From assembly GCF_000296385.1 (NCBI RefSeq), contig NZ_JH815185.1, forward strand, positions 2,035,450 through 2,096,075: DNA of 60,626 nucleotides, given 5' to 3'. Numbering within the stretch: the first letter of the stretch is position 1; every line of letters starts with the position of its first letter. This document shows positions 33,954 to 43,808 of the stretch, one piece after another. This DNA comes from Lachnoanaerobaculum sp. OBRC5-5. GTDB taxonomy: Bacteria; Bacillota; Clostridia; Lachnospirales; Lachnospiraceae. Below the pieces are notes generated by a model that worked only from the letters and a program-made list of their open reading frames with translations, had not been told where the DNA came from and ran no database searches. A program made the position numbers and the translations under genes.

Positions 33954-35642
33954 TTACTTAATCGGATTTAATTTCAAATCCTTCTCATCAAACGCATCCG
34001 ATATAGCCGCTCCCGGCGATACCATCGGAAATACCTTCTCATCAGAATCAATTTCACACTCAATTACAAAAGTTGTATTCGATTTTAATGCCTCTTCAAA
34101 AACAGCATCAAACTCTTCTTTTGTAGTAACTCTTTTGGCCTTTGCACCCATAGCCTCTGCAAGCTTTACAAAGTCCACTTTGTCTCTTAATACAGTCTGT
34201 GAATATCTCTTTCCATAGAACAGATTCTGCCACTGTCTAACCATTCCAAGTACATGGTTATTTATAATAACCTGAATAAGCGGAATATCATATCTTGTGG
34301 CTGTAGCTATTTCATTCATATTCATTCTGAAACATCCGTCACCGGCTATATTTATTACAGTCTTATCAGGCTCTGCCATCTTTGCACCGATAGCCGCACC
34401 AAGTCCGTATCCCATAGTTCCAAGTCCGCCTGATGTAAGGAATGTTCTCGGATTCTTAAACTTATAAAACTGTGCCGCCCACATCTGATGCTGTCCTACT
34501 TCAGTACTGATTATTGTATCATCGGCAGTCTTTGCATCTATGGTCTCTATTATGTACTCACCTGTAAGCCCGGTCTTGTTAGTCCTTACAGGATACATAT
34601 CATTTAATCTTTCAATATGTGCCACCCATTCATCATGGTGCATAGGATCAAGTCTTGAATTAAGCTTTCTTAAAATCAATCTTGCATCACCAATGAGACT
34701 GTAATGCGCCTTGATATTTTTGCTTATCTCGGCAGCATCCACATCTATATGCAAAATCTTTGCATTTTTAGCAAATTTCTTGGCATTACCTATTACTCGG
34801 TCTGAGAATCTCGCACCGATTACAATAAGCAGGTCGCACTCGGTTATTCCGAGATTACTTGTTTTTGTTCCGTGCATTCCCACCATTCCGGTATATTTCG
34901 GGTCTGAGCCGTCAAATGCTCCCTTACCCATAAGTGTATCGGCTACAGGTGCATCTATCTTTGAAACGAAGGTTCTAAGTTCTTCGCTTGCTCCTGAAAG
35001 GATTGCTCCGCCGCCTACCAAAACATATGGCTTTTTTGCAGCTCTTATAAGTGAAACGGCATTTAATATTTCTTCTTCGCTTACATTTGTCGTCGGCATT
35101 ACCTTTTCAGGCTTTTGATACTCGTATTCAAAGCTGTCTCCGGTAACATCCTTTGTAATATCTATAAGTACAGGTCCGGGTCTGCCGCTTACAGCTATTT
35201 TAAAGGCTCTTCTTATAGTCTCCGCAAGCTTGTTTCCGTCTCTTACAATAAAGCTGTACTTGGTTACAGGCATTACAATACCTGATATATCCACCTCCTG
35301 GAAAGAGTCCTTTCCAAGAAGATTATTTCCTACATTACAGGTAATGGCAACTACCGGTATTGAATCCATATATGCACTTGCAATACCTGTTACCAGATTT
35401 GTAGCTCCCGGTCCGCTTGTTGCCAGACAAACACCTACTTTACCGCTTGCTCTTGCATATCCGTCCGCGGCATGTGAAGCTCCCTGCTCATGACTGGTAA
35501 GTATATGTCTTATTCTGTCCTGATTTTTATATAATTCGTCATATAGATTAAGTATTGCGCCGCCCGGATATCCGAATACGGTATCAACACCCTGCTCTAA
35601 AAGACATTCAACTATTATTTGTGATCCGCTTAATTTTGCCAT
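33954..35642 (-). CDS. ilvB: Acetolactate synthase, large subunit
   Basis: The ThDP-dependent first common enzyme of valine, leucine and isoleucine synthesis. GYPGGAILNLYDEL, the catalytic Glu in LTSHEQGASHAADGYARASG, GDGCFRMNMNEIATA for ThDP-Mg binding, and the full length of 562 aa are present. No ilvN regulatory subunit gene is adjacent: serC follows directly. A catabolic acetolactate synthase is less likely given the biosynthetic operon with ilvD and leuB. Confidence 0.94.
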   Translation of the reverse strand: MAKLSGSQIIVECLLEQGVDTVFGYPGGAILNLYDELYKNQDRIRHILTSHEQGASHAADGYARASGKVGVCLATSGPGATNLVTGIASAYMDSIPVVAITCNVGNNLLGKDSFQEVDISGIVMPVTKYSFIVRDGNKLAETIRRAFKIAVSGRPGPVLIDITKDVTGDSFEYEYQKPEKVMPTTNVSEEEILNAVSLIRAAKKPYVLVGGGAILSGASEELRTFVSKIDAPVADTLMGKGAFDGSDPKYTGMVGMHGTKTSNLGITECDLLIVIGARFSDRVIGNAKKFAKNAKILHIDVDAAEISKNIKAHYSLIGDARLILRKLNSRLDPMHHDEWVAHIERLNDMYPVRTNKTGLTGEYIIETIDAKTADDTIISTEVGQHQMWAAQFYKFKNPRTFLTSGGLGTMGYGLGAAIGAKMAEPDKTVINIAGDGCFRMNMNEIATATRYDIPLIQVIINNHVLGMVRQWQNLFYGKRYSQTVLRDKVDFVKLAEAMGAKAKRVTTKEEFDAVFEEALKSNTTFVIECEIDSDEKVFPMVSPGAAISDAFDEKDLKLNPIK

Positions 35643-35650
35643 CTATCCTC

Positions 35651-37327
35651 CTATAACTCATCCACTGTTAAAACCGCACCCCTTGGAGCACCTGAAACAA
35701 GCTTTCTGTATCTTGCAAGGTAACCTGTTACCTCATTAATTCTTGGCTTCCAGTTTTCTCTTCTCTTTGCAAACTCTTCTTCACTTACTCTGGCATTTAT
35801 TGTATTTGCATTGATATCAATATCAATAATATCACCGTCTTGTAAAAGTCCTATCGGTCCGCCAACAGCCGCCTCCGGTGAAGCATGTCCGATTGATGCA
35901 CCTCTGGATGCACCTGAGAATCTGCCGTCAGTGATAAGCGCTACCGTAGTATCAAGTCCCATTCCTGCAATTGCCGATGTAGGATTTAACATCTCTCTCA
36001 TACCCGGACCTCCCTTAGGTCCCTCGTATCTGATAACTACAACATCTCCCGGTACTATCTTTCCACCCTTTATTGCTGTAATTGCATCTTCCTCACAGTC
36101 AAATACTCTTGCAGGTCCTGAGTGCTTAAGCATTTCAGGAAGTACCGCACTTCTTTTTACCACACATGAATCAGGTGCTATATTACCTTTAAGTACTGCA
36201 ATTCCTCCAACCTTTGAATATGGATTCTCGGCAGGTCTTATAACATCCGTATCCAGATTTATTGCATTCTTTATATTCTCACCGACTGTCTTACCTGTGA
36301 CCGTCATACAGTCAAGGTTTAAAAGTCCAAGCTTTGATATCTCCTTCATAACCGCATAGATACCGCCGGCCTCATTTAACTCTTCTATATAAGTGTGTCC
36401 TGCAGGTGCAAGATGACAAAGGTTCGGTGTCTTTGCACTTATCTCATTTGCAATATCCACATTCAGCTCAACTCCCGCCTCATAAGCAATTGCAGGAAGG
36501 TGAAGCATGGAGTTTGTGGAACATCCAAGTGCCATATCCATTGTAAGCGCATTTATAAATGCTTCTTTTGTCATAATATCTCTTGGGCGGATATCTCTCT
36601 TTAACATTTCCATTACGGCATATCCCGCTCTTTTTGCAAGACGGATTCTCTCCGAATATACCGCAGGTATTGTACCGTTTCCTCTAAGTCCCATTCCCAG
36701 GACCTCTGTAAGGCAGTTCATTGAATTTGCCGTGTACATACCTGAACATGAACCGCATGTAGGACAGGTCTTATTCTCAAATTCCATTACATCGTCTTCA
36801 CTTATTTTACCTGCCACATATGCTCCAACCGCTTCAAACATACTTGAAAGTGATGTGTTCTTTCCCTTAACTCTTCCTGAAAGCATAGGACCGCCCGATA
36901 CAAATACTGTCGGTATATTGAGTCTGGCCGCCGCCATCAGCATTCCCGGTACTGTCTTGTCACAGTTCGGAATCATTACAAGTGCATCAAACTGATGTGC
37001 CATAGCTACAGTCTCTGTAGAGTCGGCTATCAAATCTCTTGAACAAAGTGAGTACTTCATTCCTATATGTCCCATTGCTATACCGTCACATACCGCAATA
37101 GCAGGGAATACAACAGGTGTACCTCCCGCTTCCGCTACACCGAGCTTTACGGCATCCGATATTTTATCTAAGTTTATATGTCCCGGTACTATCTCATTAA
37201 ATGAACTTACAATACCTATTATAGGTTTTCTCATTTCCTCAGGAGTCATACCTACAGCATTTAAAAGCGATCTGCTCGGTGCCTGCTGCATACCCGACTT
37301 CATATTATTTGAGCGTAAATTTTCCAT
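35651..37327 (-). CDS. ilvD: Dihydroxy-acid dehydratase
   Basis: IlvD dehydrates dihydroxy acids to branched 2-oxo acids with an Fe-S cluster. Cluster-associated motifs are [10 protein letters not shown] and [19 protein letters not shown], and [19 protein letters not shown] is near the C-terminus. The length is about 558 aa. AGAGGAAAT before ATG at 37327 supports this start; an ATG at 37366 overlaps the leuB stop. It is followed by ilvB 8 nt later. Confidence 0.95.
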   Translation of the reverse strand: MENLRSNNMKSGMQQAPSRSLLNAVGMTPEEMRKPIIGIVSSFNEIVPGHINLDKISDAVKLGVAEAGGTPVVFPAIAVCDGIAMGHIGMKYSLCSRDLIADSTETVAMAHQFDALVMIPNCDKTVPGMLMAAARLNIPTVFVSGGPMLSGRVKGKNTSLSSMFEAVGAYVAGKISEDDVMEFENKTCPTCGSCSGMYTANSMNCLTEVLGMGLRGNGTIPAVYSERIRLAKRAGYAVMEMLKRDIRPRDIMTKEAFINALTMDMALGCSTNSMLHLPAIAYEAGVELNVDIANEISAKTPNLCHLAPAGHTYIEELNEAGGIYAVMKEISKLGLLNLDCMTVTGKTVGENIKNAINLDTDVIRPAENPYSKVGGIAVLKGNIAPDSCVVKRSAVLPEMLKHSGPARVFDCEEDAITAIKGGKIVPGDVVVIRYEGPKGGPGMREMLNPTSAIAGMGLDTTVALITDGRFSGASRGASIGHASPEAAVGGPIGLLQDGDIIDIDINANTINARVSEEEFAKRRENWKPRINEVTGYLARYRKLVSGAPRGAVLTVDEL

Positions 37328-37362
37328 ATTTCCTCTTTCTATCACAATCTGCTTTTGTGAAA

Positions 37363-38448
37363 TCATTTTATATATTCAACTATCTTGTCACCCATCTGAG
37401 AGGTGCTAAGCTTATTCATTCCTTCAGTATAAATATCTACGGTTCTGAATCCATCCTTTAAAACTTTCTCCACTGCATTTTCGATATCACCCGCTTCTTT
37501 ATCAAGACCAAGTGAATAACTTAAAAGCATTGCTGCCGAAAGTATTGTAGCTATAGGATTTGCAATATTCTTTCCGGCAATATCAGGTGCCGAACCGTGA
37601 CTCGGCTCATAAAGTCCAAGCTTACTCTCATTTAAGCTTGCACTTGGAAGCATTCCTATAGAGCCTGTGATCATACTTGCTTCATCCGATAAAATATCAC
37701 CAAACATATTTTCTGTAAGCACTACATCAAACTGCCCCGGATTCATTACAAGCTGCATAGCCGCATTATCTACAAGCATATGCTCCAAGGTAATATCAGG
37801 ATAGTCCTTAGCCACCTCTTCGACCACATTTCTCCAAAGCCTTGAGCTGTCAAGTACATTTGCCTTGTCTACACTGATTACTTTCTTTCTTCTTTTTGAA
37901 GCGATATCAAAGGCAACCTTAGCCACTCTTCTGATTTCATTTTCATTGTAAACAAGAGTATCCACCGCAGTTCTTACACCGTCTGTCTCTTTGGTATATC
38001 TCTCTCCGAAATAAAGTCCTCCTGTAAGCTCTCTGACTATTACCATATCAAAACCTGCTTTGCTTATCTCTGTCTTTAAAGGACAGGCATCTGCAAGTTC
38101 CTTATATAAAAGTGCAGGTCTTAAGTTTGCAAAAAGTCCAAGCTCTTTTCTTATTTTTAAAAGTCCGGCCTCAGGTCTTAGATTAGGTTCAACATCATAC
38201 CATTTTGAATTTCCCACATTGCCGCCGACTGCTCCCAAAAGTACCGCATCACCGCTCTTTGCAATCTCTATTGCTTCGTCTGTCAAAGGCACTCCGTATT
38301 TATCTATGGAACATCCTCCCATATCTATATCTGTATATATAAATTCATGATTATATTTTTGTGAGACAGCCTCCAAAACCTTTTTTGCTTCTCTTACTAT
38401 CTCAGGTCCGATACCGTCACCGTTTATCAATGTTATATTTGCTTTCAT
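37363..38448 (-). CDS. leuB: 3-isopropylmalate dehydrogenase
   Basis: LeuB oxidises and decarboxylates 3-isopropylmalate in leucine synthesis, using NAD+. [30 protein letters not shown], the catalytic [13 protein letters not shown] and [27 protein letters not shown] are present, and the length (361 aa) is normal. It is the first gene of the leuB-ilvD-ilvB-serC-serA operon. leuA, leuCD, ilvC and ilvN are absent from the window. No T-box or leader peptide was recognised upstream. Confidence 0.95.
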   Translation of the reverse strand: MKANITLINGDGIGPEIVREAKKVLEAVSQKYNHEFIYTDIDMGGCSIDKYGVPLTDEAIEIAKSGDAVLLGAVGGNVGNSKWYDVEPNLRPEAGLLKIRKELGLFANLRPALLYKELADACPLKTEISKAGFDMVIVRELTGGLYFGERYTKETDGVRTAVDTLVYNENEIRRVAKVAFDIASKRRKKVISVDKANVLDSSRLWRNVVEEVAKDYPDITLEHMLVDNAAMQLVMNPGQFDVVLTENMFGDILSDEASMITGSIGMLPSASLNESKLGLYEPSHGSAPDIAGKNIANPIATILSAAMLLSYSLGLDKEAGDIENAVEKVLKDGFRTVDIYTEGMNKLSTSQMGDKIVEYIK

Positions 38449-38588
38449 ATTCCATCTTTCCTTATTTTAAAAGATTTTCTTATCATAATACTTTAAAATA
38501 AAACTTTTTTCAACTTTACTGTCAACTATTCTTTATTTTATGCATATATATTTTCTATACTTGCCATAACATTTAGTTAAGGGAAATC

Positions 38589-38615
38589 AAAAAGAGCAGA
38601 GATTTTTATCTCTGC
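38589..38615 (-). terminator. Intrinsic terminator after the 42-aa ORF
   Basis: On the minus strand GCAGAGAT and ATCTCTGC form a perfect stem with a 4-nt loop followed by TC and TTTTT, 9 nt after the stop at 38624. Confidence 0.88.
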
Positions 38616-38623
38616 CCCACTTT

Positions 38624-38752
38624 TTAAAACTCTTCATCATCATCGTCATCCGCTATAGCACCGAATACAGCCCCCATCGTACCGGCCGATACCGCAACCG
38701 CCACTACTATAACAAGTCCTACAATACCTGCAAAAATCGGCATAATGTCCAT
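38624..38752 (-). CDS. 42-aa single-pass membrane peptide with acidic tail
   Basis: This small ORF has an excellent ribosome binding site (GGGAGGTGCTT) and an intrinsic terminator. It encodes MDIMPIFAGIVGLVIVVAV, a short Ala/Gly stretch and the tail DDDDDEEF. One transmembrane helix (about 5-30) with a short periplasm-side N-terminus and an acidic cytoplasmic tail is likely. It is an independent unit between tRNA-Gln and leuB. The function is unknown; it could regulate a membrane protein or be a type I toxin-like peptide. Confidence 0.72.
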   Translation of the reverse strand: MDIMPIFAGIVGLVIVVAVAVSAGTMGAVFGAIADDDDDEEF

Positions 38753-38826
38753 AAGCACCTCCCAAAGCATAACCGCTTATTCTAAAAATAACACCCCTCA
38801 GGTGTTACGTAACAATTCCATATAAC

Positions 38827-38897
38827 TGGGCCAGCTGGATTTGAACCAGCGAATGCAGGAGTCAAAGTCCTGTGCCTTACCGCTTGGCGATGACCCA
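38827..38897 (-). tRNA. tRNA-Gln (TTG)
   Basis: A cloverleaf reads on the minus strand, with acceptor TGGGTCA/TGGCCCA, anticodon loop CTTTGAC giving TTG, and T-arm GGTTCAAATCC. It is the last of five clustered tRNA genes. Confidence 0.93.
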
Positions 38898-38904
38898 TTA
38901 AAGG

Positions 38905-38977
<73 letters not shown>

Positions 38978-39005
38978 CATAATATATCATATATTATGAT
39001 AAAAA

Positions 39006-39075
39006 GCAGGTGATGGGAATCGAACCCACGTATTCAGCTTGGAAGGCTGATGTTCTACCATTGAACCACACCTGC
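39006..39075 (-). tRNA. tRNA-Gly (TCC)
   Basis: The minus-strand acceptor GCAGGTG pairs with CACCTGC, the anticodon loop CTTCCAA gives TCC, and the T-arm is GGTTCGATTCC. Confidence 0.95.
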
Positions 39076-39083
39076 ATATCAGT

Positions 39084-39156
39084 GAGCCTGAAGGGATTCG
39101 AACCCCTGACCCTCGGCTTAGAAGGCCGATGCTCTATCCAGCTGAGCTACAGACTC
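39084..39156 (-). tRNA. tRNA-Arg (TCT)
   Basis: The minus-strand acceptor GAGTCTG pairs with CAGGCTC with wobble, the anticodon loop CTTCTAA gives TCT, and the T-arm is GGTTCGAATCC. Confidence 0.95.
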
Positions 39157-39182
39157 ATATATTATGTTTTTAGAAAACAAAT

Positions 39183-39256
39183 CGGGGTGACAGGATTCGA
39201 ACCTGCGACCCCCTGGTCCCAAACCAGGTACTCTAGCCAAACTGAGCCACACCCCG
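39183..39256 (-). tRNA. tRNA-Pro (TGG)
   Basis: The minus-strand acceptor CGGGGTG pairs with CACCCCG, the anticodon loop TTTGGGA gives TGG, and the T-arm is GGTTCGAATCC. It is first in the transcribed order Pro-Arg-Gly-His-Gln. Confidence 0.95.
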
Positions 39257-39475
39257 ATGATTATTTACATGTCTCTCTCAGACACATACAGCATTATATA
39301 TGAGCGGCATTGCAATGTCAAGCATTTTTTTGATTTTTTAGAAGAAAAAATTGTTTAACATCTAAAGCTCAAACAGCAGCATATAGGCTTAATTTTACAA
39401 TCCCCGTACAACTCTTTTATTGCCACCGGGGACTGTAAAACTCAAATCCCATAAACATACCTACTCAACTATAAT

Positions 39476-40231
39476 TTATTTAAAATATTCGTGACCTCCA
39501 TAAGAAAACAAATAAGTTAAAGATGAATCAAACCATCCTACCGCATGGCTTGAAGAATAAGCTCTGTCCATAAAGTAAAGTGCGCCTCTTGAATAGTCCT
39601 CTCCCATCAGTGCATTATTTACACCTTTGATAGTGGCTTCGCTCACCTTAACTTTAAAAAATCTCTTATCCCTTATAGGTGAAAACTGTCCTTTACTGAA
39701 TATAACTTCTGTTATAGTGTTTTCAAAATGGCTTGAACGAACCCTGTTTAAAACCACATTGGCTACTATCGTTCTACCATAGACATCATTGTCACCTACC
39801 TCAGCTTCAACAATCCTTAGCAGATTATTATAATCCTCTACTGTAAGTGAAGATAATCCAAGTGCTACCCTACGTTCCTCAAGAAGTCTCTCCATTTTTT
39901 CATTTCCGGTCTCCTTTTGCTCTATTCGGGGCAAATTTGCAATATCCTCATCAACAGTTGTATTATCTAATCCGGCGTTATCCAAAATATCGTCTGCCTC
40001 GTCTTCCATATCATCCTCAAAGGTTTCACCTTCTCCGGAATTTATGACATTAGCACTGACAGCATTTTTTCCGCTTCCCGCAAATCCATTGCTTGAAAAT
40101 GCAACGACACTGATCACCGCACCACCTATTGTGAGCAAAGCCATCTGTCTGTACATCTTCTTTGTGAGTCTCATAGGTATTGCCATAATCTTCCCACAAA
40201 TGGACTTTAAAAGCGATGTTATTCTTGGCAT
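39476..40231 (-). CDS. SleB/CwlJ-type cell wall hydrolase
   Basis: An N-terminal membrane segment (ALLTIGGAVISVVAFSS, about 30-46) is followed by an acidic disordered region and a C-terminal hydrolase domain: LLRIVEAEVGDNDVYGRTIVANVVLNRV, with the catalytic Glu of the family, then FSPIRD and YSRGALYFMD. SleB-type enzymes cleave peptidoglycan glycan strands. A membrane-anchored version in a vegetative context suggests wall remodelling rather than only spore germination. GGAGAG precedes the ATG. It is monocistronic, next to the tRNA cluster. Confidence 0.87.
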   Translation of the reverse strand: MPRITSLLKSICGKIMAIPMRLTKKMYRQMALLTIGGAVISVVAFSSNGFAGSGKNAVSANVINSGEGETFEDDMEDEADDILDNAGLDNTTVDEDIANLPRIEQKETGNEKMERLLEERRVALGLSSLTVEDYNNLLRIVEAEVGDNDVYGRTIVANVVLNRVRSSHFENTITEVIFSKGQFSPIRDKRFFKVKVSEATIKGVNNALMGEDYSRGALYFMDRAYSSSHAVGWFDSSLTYLFSYGGHEYFK

Positions 40232-40401
40232 AAAGTCTCTCCTTTTTTAATACAAAAGTTAATTTTTTGAATTATAGTAAGTGAGTAACTAAATGTCAAC
40301 GATTTATTACAGAAGTTATCTATTTGTAAGTAATCTTTAATAATAATATAATATCGCTGTTAAAAAAAGTTTAAAAATGCCCTAAATAAGCACATCTTCG
40401 T

Positions 40402-41652
40402 TTAAAATTTATCATTTAACCACCTTAGTGCATACTCCGCATAAAGTGTTGCTCCTATGTCCAAAGCGTTCTCATCTACATCAAAACCTTCATTATGAAT
40501 CTGAATCAAACTGTTTGGAATGCTCTCATTTGAAGTTCCAAGATAAGCATATGCCCCCGGAATTTCCATAATAAATTCCGCAAAATTATCACCGCCTAAA
40601 GATATAGGTCTTACCTTTGCCGCCTTTTCTCCGAAAATATTCTTTACAATGCCTCTGACCTCTTCTGAAACCCTCTCATCATTTATAAGTGCCGACGTAT
40701 AATCTGTCCAGATAACCTTTGCGCTTCCACCGTAAATCTTTGCAATATTTTCAGCAGTCTCCTGCACCTTATCTCTCACTTCCTGCCTGGTCTTTGCAGA
40801 GGTGGTTCTTGTTGTACCTTCTATAACTCCGCTGCCGGACACTATATTGTAAGATGTTCCGGAGTTTAATATTCCCACACCTATAACCACAGGATCTATC
40901 GGTGATGTAGTCCTTGTAACCAAAGCCTGTAATGCCACAACAGTCTGTGCGGCTATGTAAAGTGCATCTATACCCATCTGAGGAGTTGATACATGAGTAG
41001 CCTTTCCCTCTATTTCTATTCTGAAATGGTCCACAGATGCATTGTTTATACCTGTAGTCACTCCGACCTCTCCACATCTTAAATCAGGTGCCACATGTAG
41101 TCCGAAAATTCTTTCCACTCCCTTTACTTCACCGTTTGCAATAATAGCCTGTGCACCTGCACCTATTTCTTCACCCGGCTGGAAGATAAGTTTTACCGTT
41201 CCTGCAAACTTTTCTCTGTTATTTGCAAGTATTATAGCCGCACCCAGTAAAGATGCATTGTGAACGTCATGACCGCAGGCATGCATAACACCTTCTGTTT
41301 TTGAGCAATAAGCTCTGTCATCTCTTTCAAGTATAGGAAGTGCATCTATATCGGCTCTGAGTGCCACAACTCTGTCCTTGCCTTCTCTGGTACTTCCCTG
41401 ATGTCCTATATTGCTCTCAGACTCATCTGCTCCCGTATTCTTTGCAGGCTCCGACTTTCCTGTTCCTTTAATAAGTCCTATTACCCCTGTTTCGGCACTT
41501 CTGTAATGCTCTATACCCAGCTTATCAAGCTCTTCTTCTATTCTCGTAGCTGTACGATACTCCTTCATACTGAGTTCCGGATGCAGATGGAAATCTCTTC
41601 TAAGCTCCACCAAAGTTTCATGTATCTTTTTTACTTCATTTAATATATCCAT
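40402..41652 (-). CDS. M20 family amidohydrolase with an unusual insertion
   Basis: The protein matches M20D amidohydrolases (hippurate/N-acyl-amino-acid hydrolases): LRRDFHLHPELSMKEYRTA, VVALRADIDALPI, MHACGHDVHNASLLGAA, FQPGEEIGAGAQAI, HVAPDLRCGEVGV and SLGGDNFAEF, which supply the two-metal ligands and catalytic Glu. A hydrophilic insertion of about 28 residues (GTGKSEPAKNTGADESES and what follows) lies between GLIKG and VVALRADID, a place that is normally a short loop. It is probably cytoplasmic. AGAGGAC precedes the start. Confidence 0.92.
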   Translation of the reverse strand: MDILNEVKKIHETLVELRRDFHLHPELSMKEYRTATRIEEELDKLGIEHYRSAETGVIGLIKGTGKSEPAKNTGADESESNIGHQGSTREGKDRVVALRADIDALPILERDDRAYCSKTEGVMHACGHDVHNASLLGAAIILANNREKFAGTVKLIFQPGEEIGAGAQAIIANGEVKGVERIFGLHVAPDLRCGEVGVTTGINNASVDHFRIEIEGKATHVSTPQMGIDALYIAAQTVVALQALVTRTTSPIDPVVIGVGILNSGTSYNIVSGSGVIEGTTRTTSAKTRQEVRDKVQETAENIAKIYGGSAKVIWTDYTSALINDERVSEEVRGIVKNIFGEKAAKVRPISLGGDNFAEFIMEIPGAYAYLGTSNESIPNSLIQIHNEGFDVDENALDIGATLYAEYALRWLNDKF

Positions 41653-41725
41653 AAAGTCCTCTTTTCATTCTATCCCTTTATCCCTACTTTATTAGTAGGA
41701 ATTTAATTTATACTACCACCTTTTA

Positions 41726-41763
41726 AAAAAAGGGTCAAGAACAGTTTATGCTCTTAACCCTTT
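41726..41763 (-). terminator. Intrinsic terminator of the sortase gene
   Basis: On the minus strand AAGGGTTAAGAGC pairs imperfectly with the downstream GTTCTTGACCCTT and is followed by a run of T residues, 16 nt after the stop. Confidence 0.8.
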
Positions 41764-41778
41764 ATATTGATTTTTAAG

Positions 41779-42549
41779 CTATTCAATTTTTGTAAGCTTA
41801 CCGCTAAGCACAAATCTTGCATCATCAAACTCATAACTACAGGTTGACAGAGTAAAGACCTTATCACCATATTCCGGATTCACATCTGATTTAAATGCAG
41901 ATACTTCTTTTAATGACTTTATCCAGTTATCAAATTCCGTACCGTCACTAAAATCAAGCTGCCATGCGTTCTCTTCCACATTTGCCACATGTCCGGCAAA
42001 GAAATCGATTCTATATACCGCATCTTCGGTTATCAAATATCCGTTCTTATGTTCATCAAAGAAATCCTGCTTTTTATAACCTTTGAGTGCCGCAAACATA
42101 CTTCCGTTTTTCATATGATGTCCGTATATTATGCTGTGCAGATCACTCAAATCACTTGGGTTTCTTGTATCTAAAAATATAGCACCTGCCGGATTCTCGG
42201 TTCTGTCCACCATATGATCCAGATAATATTCATTATCTGTTGTATGTACTATCGGATAATTTATTTCCGTATCAGGTACATAAATCCACCCTATAACATC
42301 ACCGTTTACAGCCTTTAATCCTGCAAAATCAACCTTCGGATATGGCTTTTCTTCTTCGGTTTCCTCTACAGTCTCTTCCGTATTATCACTTGACTGTGCC
42401 ACCGTTTGCTCTATGGTATACTTATCTATTTCCTTATAGGTATCCACACCTTTTTTATATTCACTTTGTATCTTTATAATATTATATCCTGCATATACCG
42501 CTATTGTTAAAAATATACAGCATAGCACTATTCGTATCTTGTCCTTCAC
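41779..42549 (-). CDS. Class B sortase
   Basis: An N-terminal membrane anchor (IVLCCIFLTIAVYAGYNII, 6-24) is followed by an acidic linker and a sortase B domain: TEINYPIVHTTDNEYYL, the catalytic His in IIYGHHMKNGSMF, the Cys in TLSTCSYEF and the Arg in DARFVLSGKL. It attaches sorting-signal proteins to the cell wall or polymerises pilins. GTG is the start codon, after AGGAG. Its natural substrate is not obvious nearby; the MucBP protein at the right edge has a VPKTED sequence before its C-terminal helix. Confidence 0.93.
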   Translation of the reverse strand: MKDKIRIVLCCIFLTIAVYAGYNIIKIQSEYKKGVDTYKEIDKYTIEQTVAQSSDNTEETVEETEEEKPYPKVDFAGLKAVNGDVIGWIYVPDTEINYPIVHTTDNEYYLDHMVDRTENPAGAIFLDTRNPSDLSDLHSIIYGHHMKNGSMFAALKGYKKQDFFDEHKNGYLITEDAVYRIDFFAGHVANVEENAWQLDFSDGTEFDNWIKSLKEVSAFKSDVNPEYGDKVFTLSTCSYEFDDARFVLSGKLTKIE

Positions 42550-42674
42550 TTTCTTCTCCTAATCATCACTATACGGCCTTTTACAATATTATTCCCTTTA
42601 CAAATAAAAAGCCATAAAAACTTTCTTAATGATTTTATAAAGTATAACATAGATACGAAAACTATCAATAATAA

Positions 42675-43808
42675 TTATATCTCCAATATATAACTTATAC
42701 CGCAGATATTGACGGAATCACCGTTATACAGCCTTATATTCTCCTCGTTTTCAAGCTTTCTGCCGTTTATATAAGTTCCGTTTCTTGAGTTTAAATCTCT
42801 TGCATAAATTTCATTATCTTTCTCAAAGAATTTTAAATGCATTCTGCTGACTCCGTCAATATTAAGAACATAATCACACACTCTTTCCTGTTTTCCTATA
42901 ATAAAGGGTAAGTATGAGAGTTCAATGTCTTCCTTCCCGTTTACCGTTCTTAAAAATCTTCCCGAACTTTTTATCTTTATATCCGTGAGCAGTACGGTAC
43001 TTCCTATTTCTTCATCAGGTACTGTAAATAAAGTCTTATCCTCGTTTATATATGCGGCATTCACATTTGACTCATAACCTTCAAATACCTTTTCAAGAAA
43101 CTCCGATTCCTCATCCTGAGCCTTCACTTTTTTATTTTTAAAAACACCACCGAAGATATTGAATTTAGTTTTGTTCCTCTCTTTTTCGTCAACATTCTCA
43201 GTAATTATCTCTTCGCAAACAACCTGCTCCTTATCCGCCTTCTTTAAATTACAGTCCAAAATTCCTTCTAAATCATTTATAGTGAAATCTCTTTTTTGGC
43301 ATTCCTTCAGTATCCCGTATACCGTTATCAAACATTCTTTATCTTCTTTGTTGATATTATTTAAAATATTTTCCAATAATAATCTCATCTCTTCCTTATT
43401 GTCTTCATTTCTTGGAATATATAAAAATGAGAATCTTTTAAGATCCAAATCGGAAAAAATATATTCGGGATCCAGTACTATTGATGATGCTTCAAGCAAA
43501 AATTCTTCCAATGATTTTGTTGCAGCTATTATTTCGATAATAAACGATTTTATTTCTTCCACATTCAATGTTTTTACTTCAAAAATTCTTGATACCGGCT
43601 GTAGTGAGCTTATATCATAACAAATCTCCATTTTAGAGTTCATCCTTTTTATAAAAGGCTTCAAGAAATTTTTGATATTGTTATGCTCTATCATACCCAG
43701 TTCAAAGGCATATTTGCTTTTTAATTCAAGCAAATATTTTTCCTCCGGCTCAAATATAAGCTGGTTACTCTTCAGATTCCTCTGATAACTGACCTTTAAG
43801 TCTTTCAT
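42675..43808 (-). CDS. FHA-domain protein of the tad locus
   Basis: The C-terminal about 85 residues form an FHA phosphothreonine-binding domain: FIIGKQERVCDYVL, GVSRMHLKFF and DLNSRNGTYINGRKL with the conserved Ser-Arg and Asn-Gly. The N-terminal about 230 residues resemble the DUF6382-type region found with FHA in Clostridia pilus loci. No membrane helix is seen. GGAGGGG precedes the start, which overlaps the TadE-like gene. It probably links pilus assembly to a kinase signal. Confidence 0.85.
   Translation of the reverse strand: MKDLKVSYQRNLKSNQLIFEPEEKYLLELKSKYAFELGMIEHNNIKNFLKPFIKRMNSKMEICYDISSLQPVSRIFEVKTLNVEEIKSFIIEIIAATKSLEEFLLEASSIVLDPEYIFSDLDLKRFSFLYIPRNEDNKEEMRLLLENILNNINKEDKECLITVYGILKECQKRDFTINDLEGILDCNLKKADKEQVVCEEIITENVDEKERNKTKFNIFGGVFKNKKVKAQDEESEFLEKVFEGYESNVNAAYINEDKTLFTVPDEEIGSTVLLTDIKIKSSGRFLRTVNGKEDIELSYLPFIIGKQERVCDYVLNIDGVSRMHLKFFEKDNEIYARDLNSRNGTYINGRKLENEENIRLYNGDSVNICGISYILEI

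Noticed and set aside
38449-38623. T-box or leucine leader upstream of leuB
   Set aside because: The gap of about 170 bp shows no specifier loop, antiterminator or Leu-rich peptide.
39010-39303. 97-codon plus-strand ORF
   Set aside because: It runs antisense through tRNA-Gly, tRNA-Arg and tRNA-Pro.
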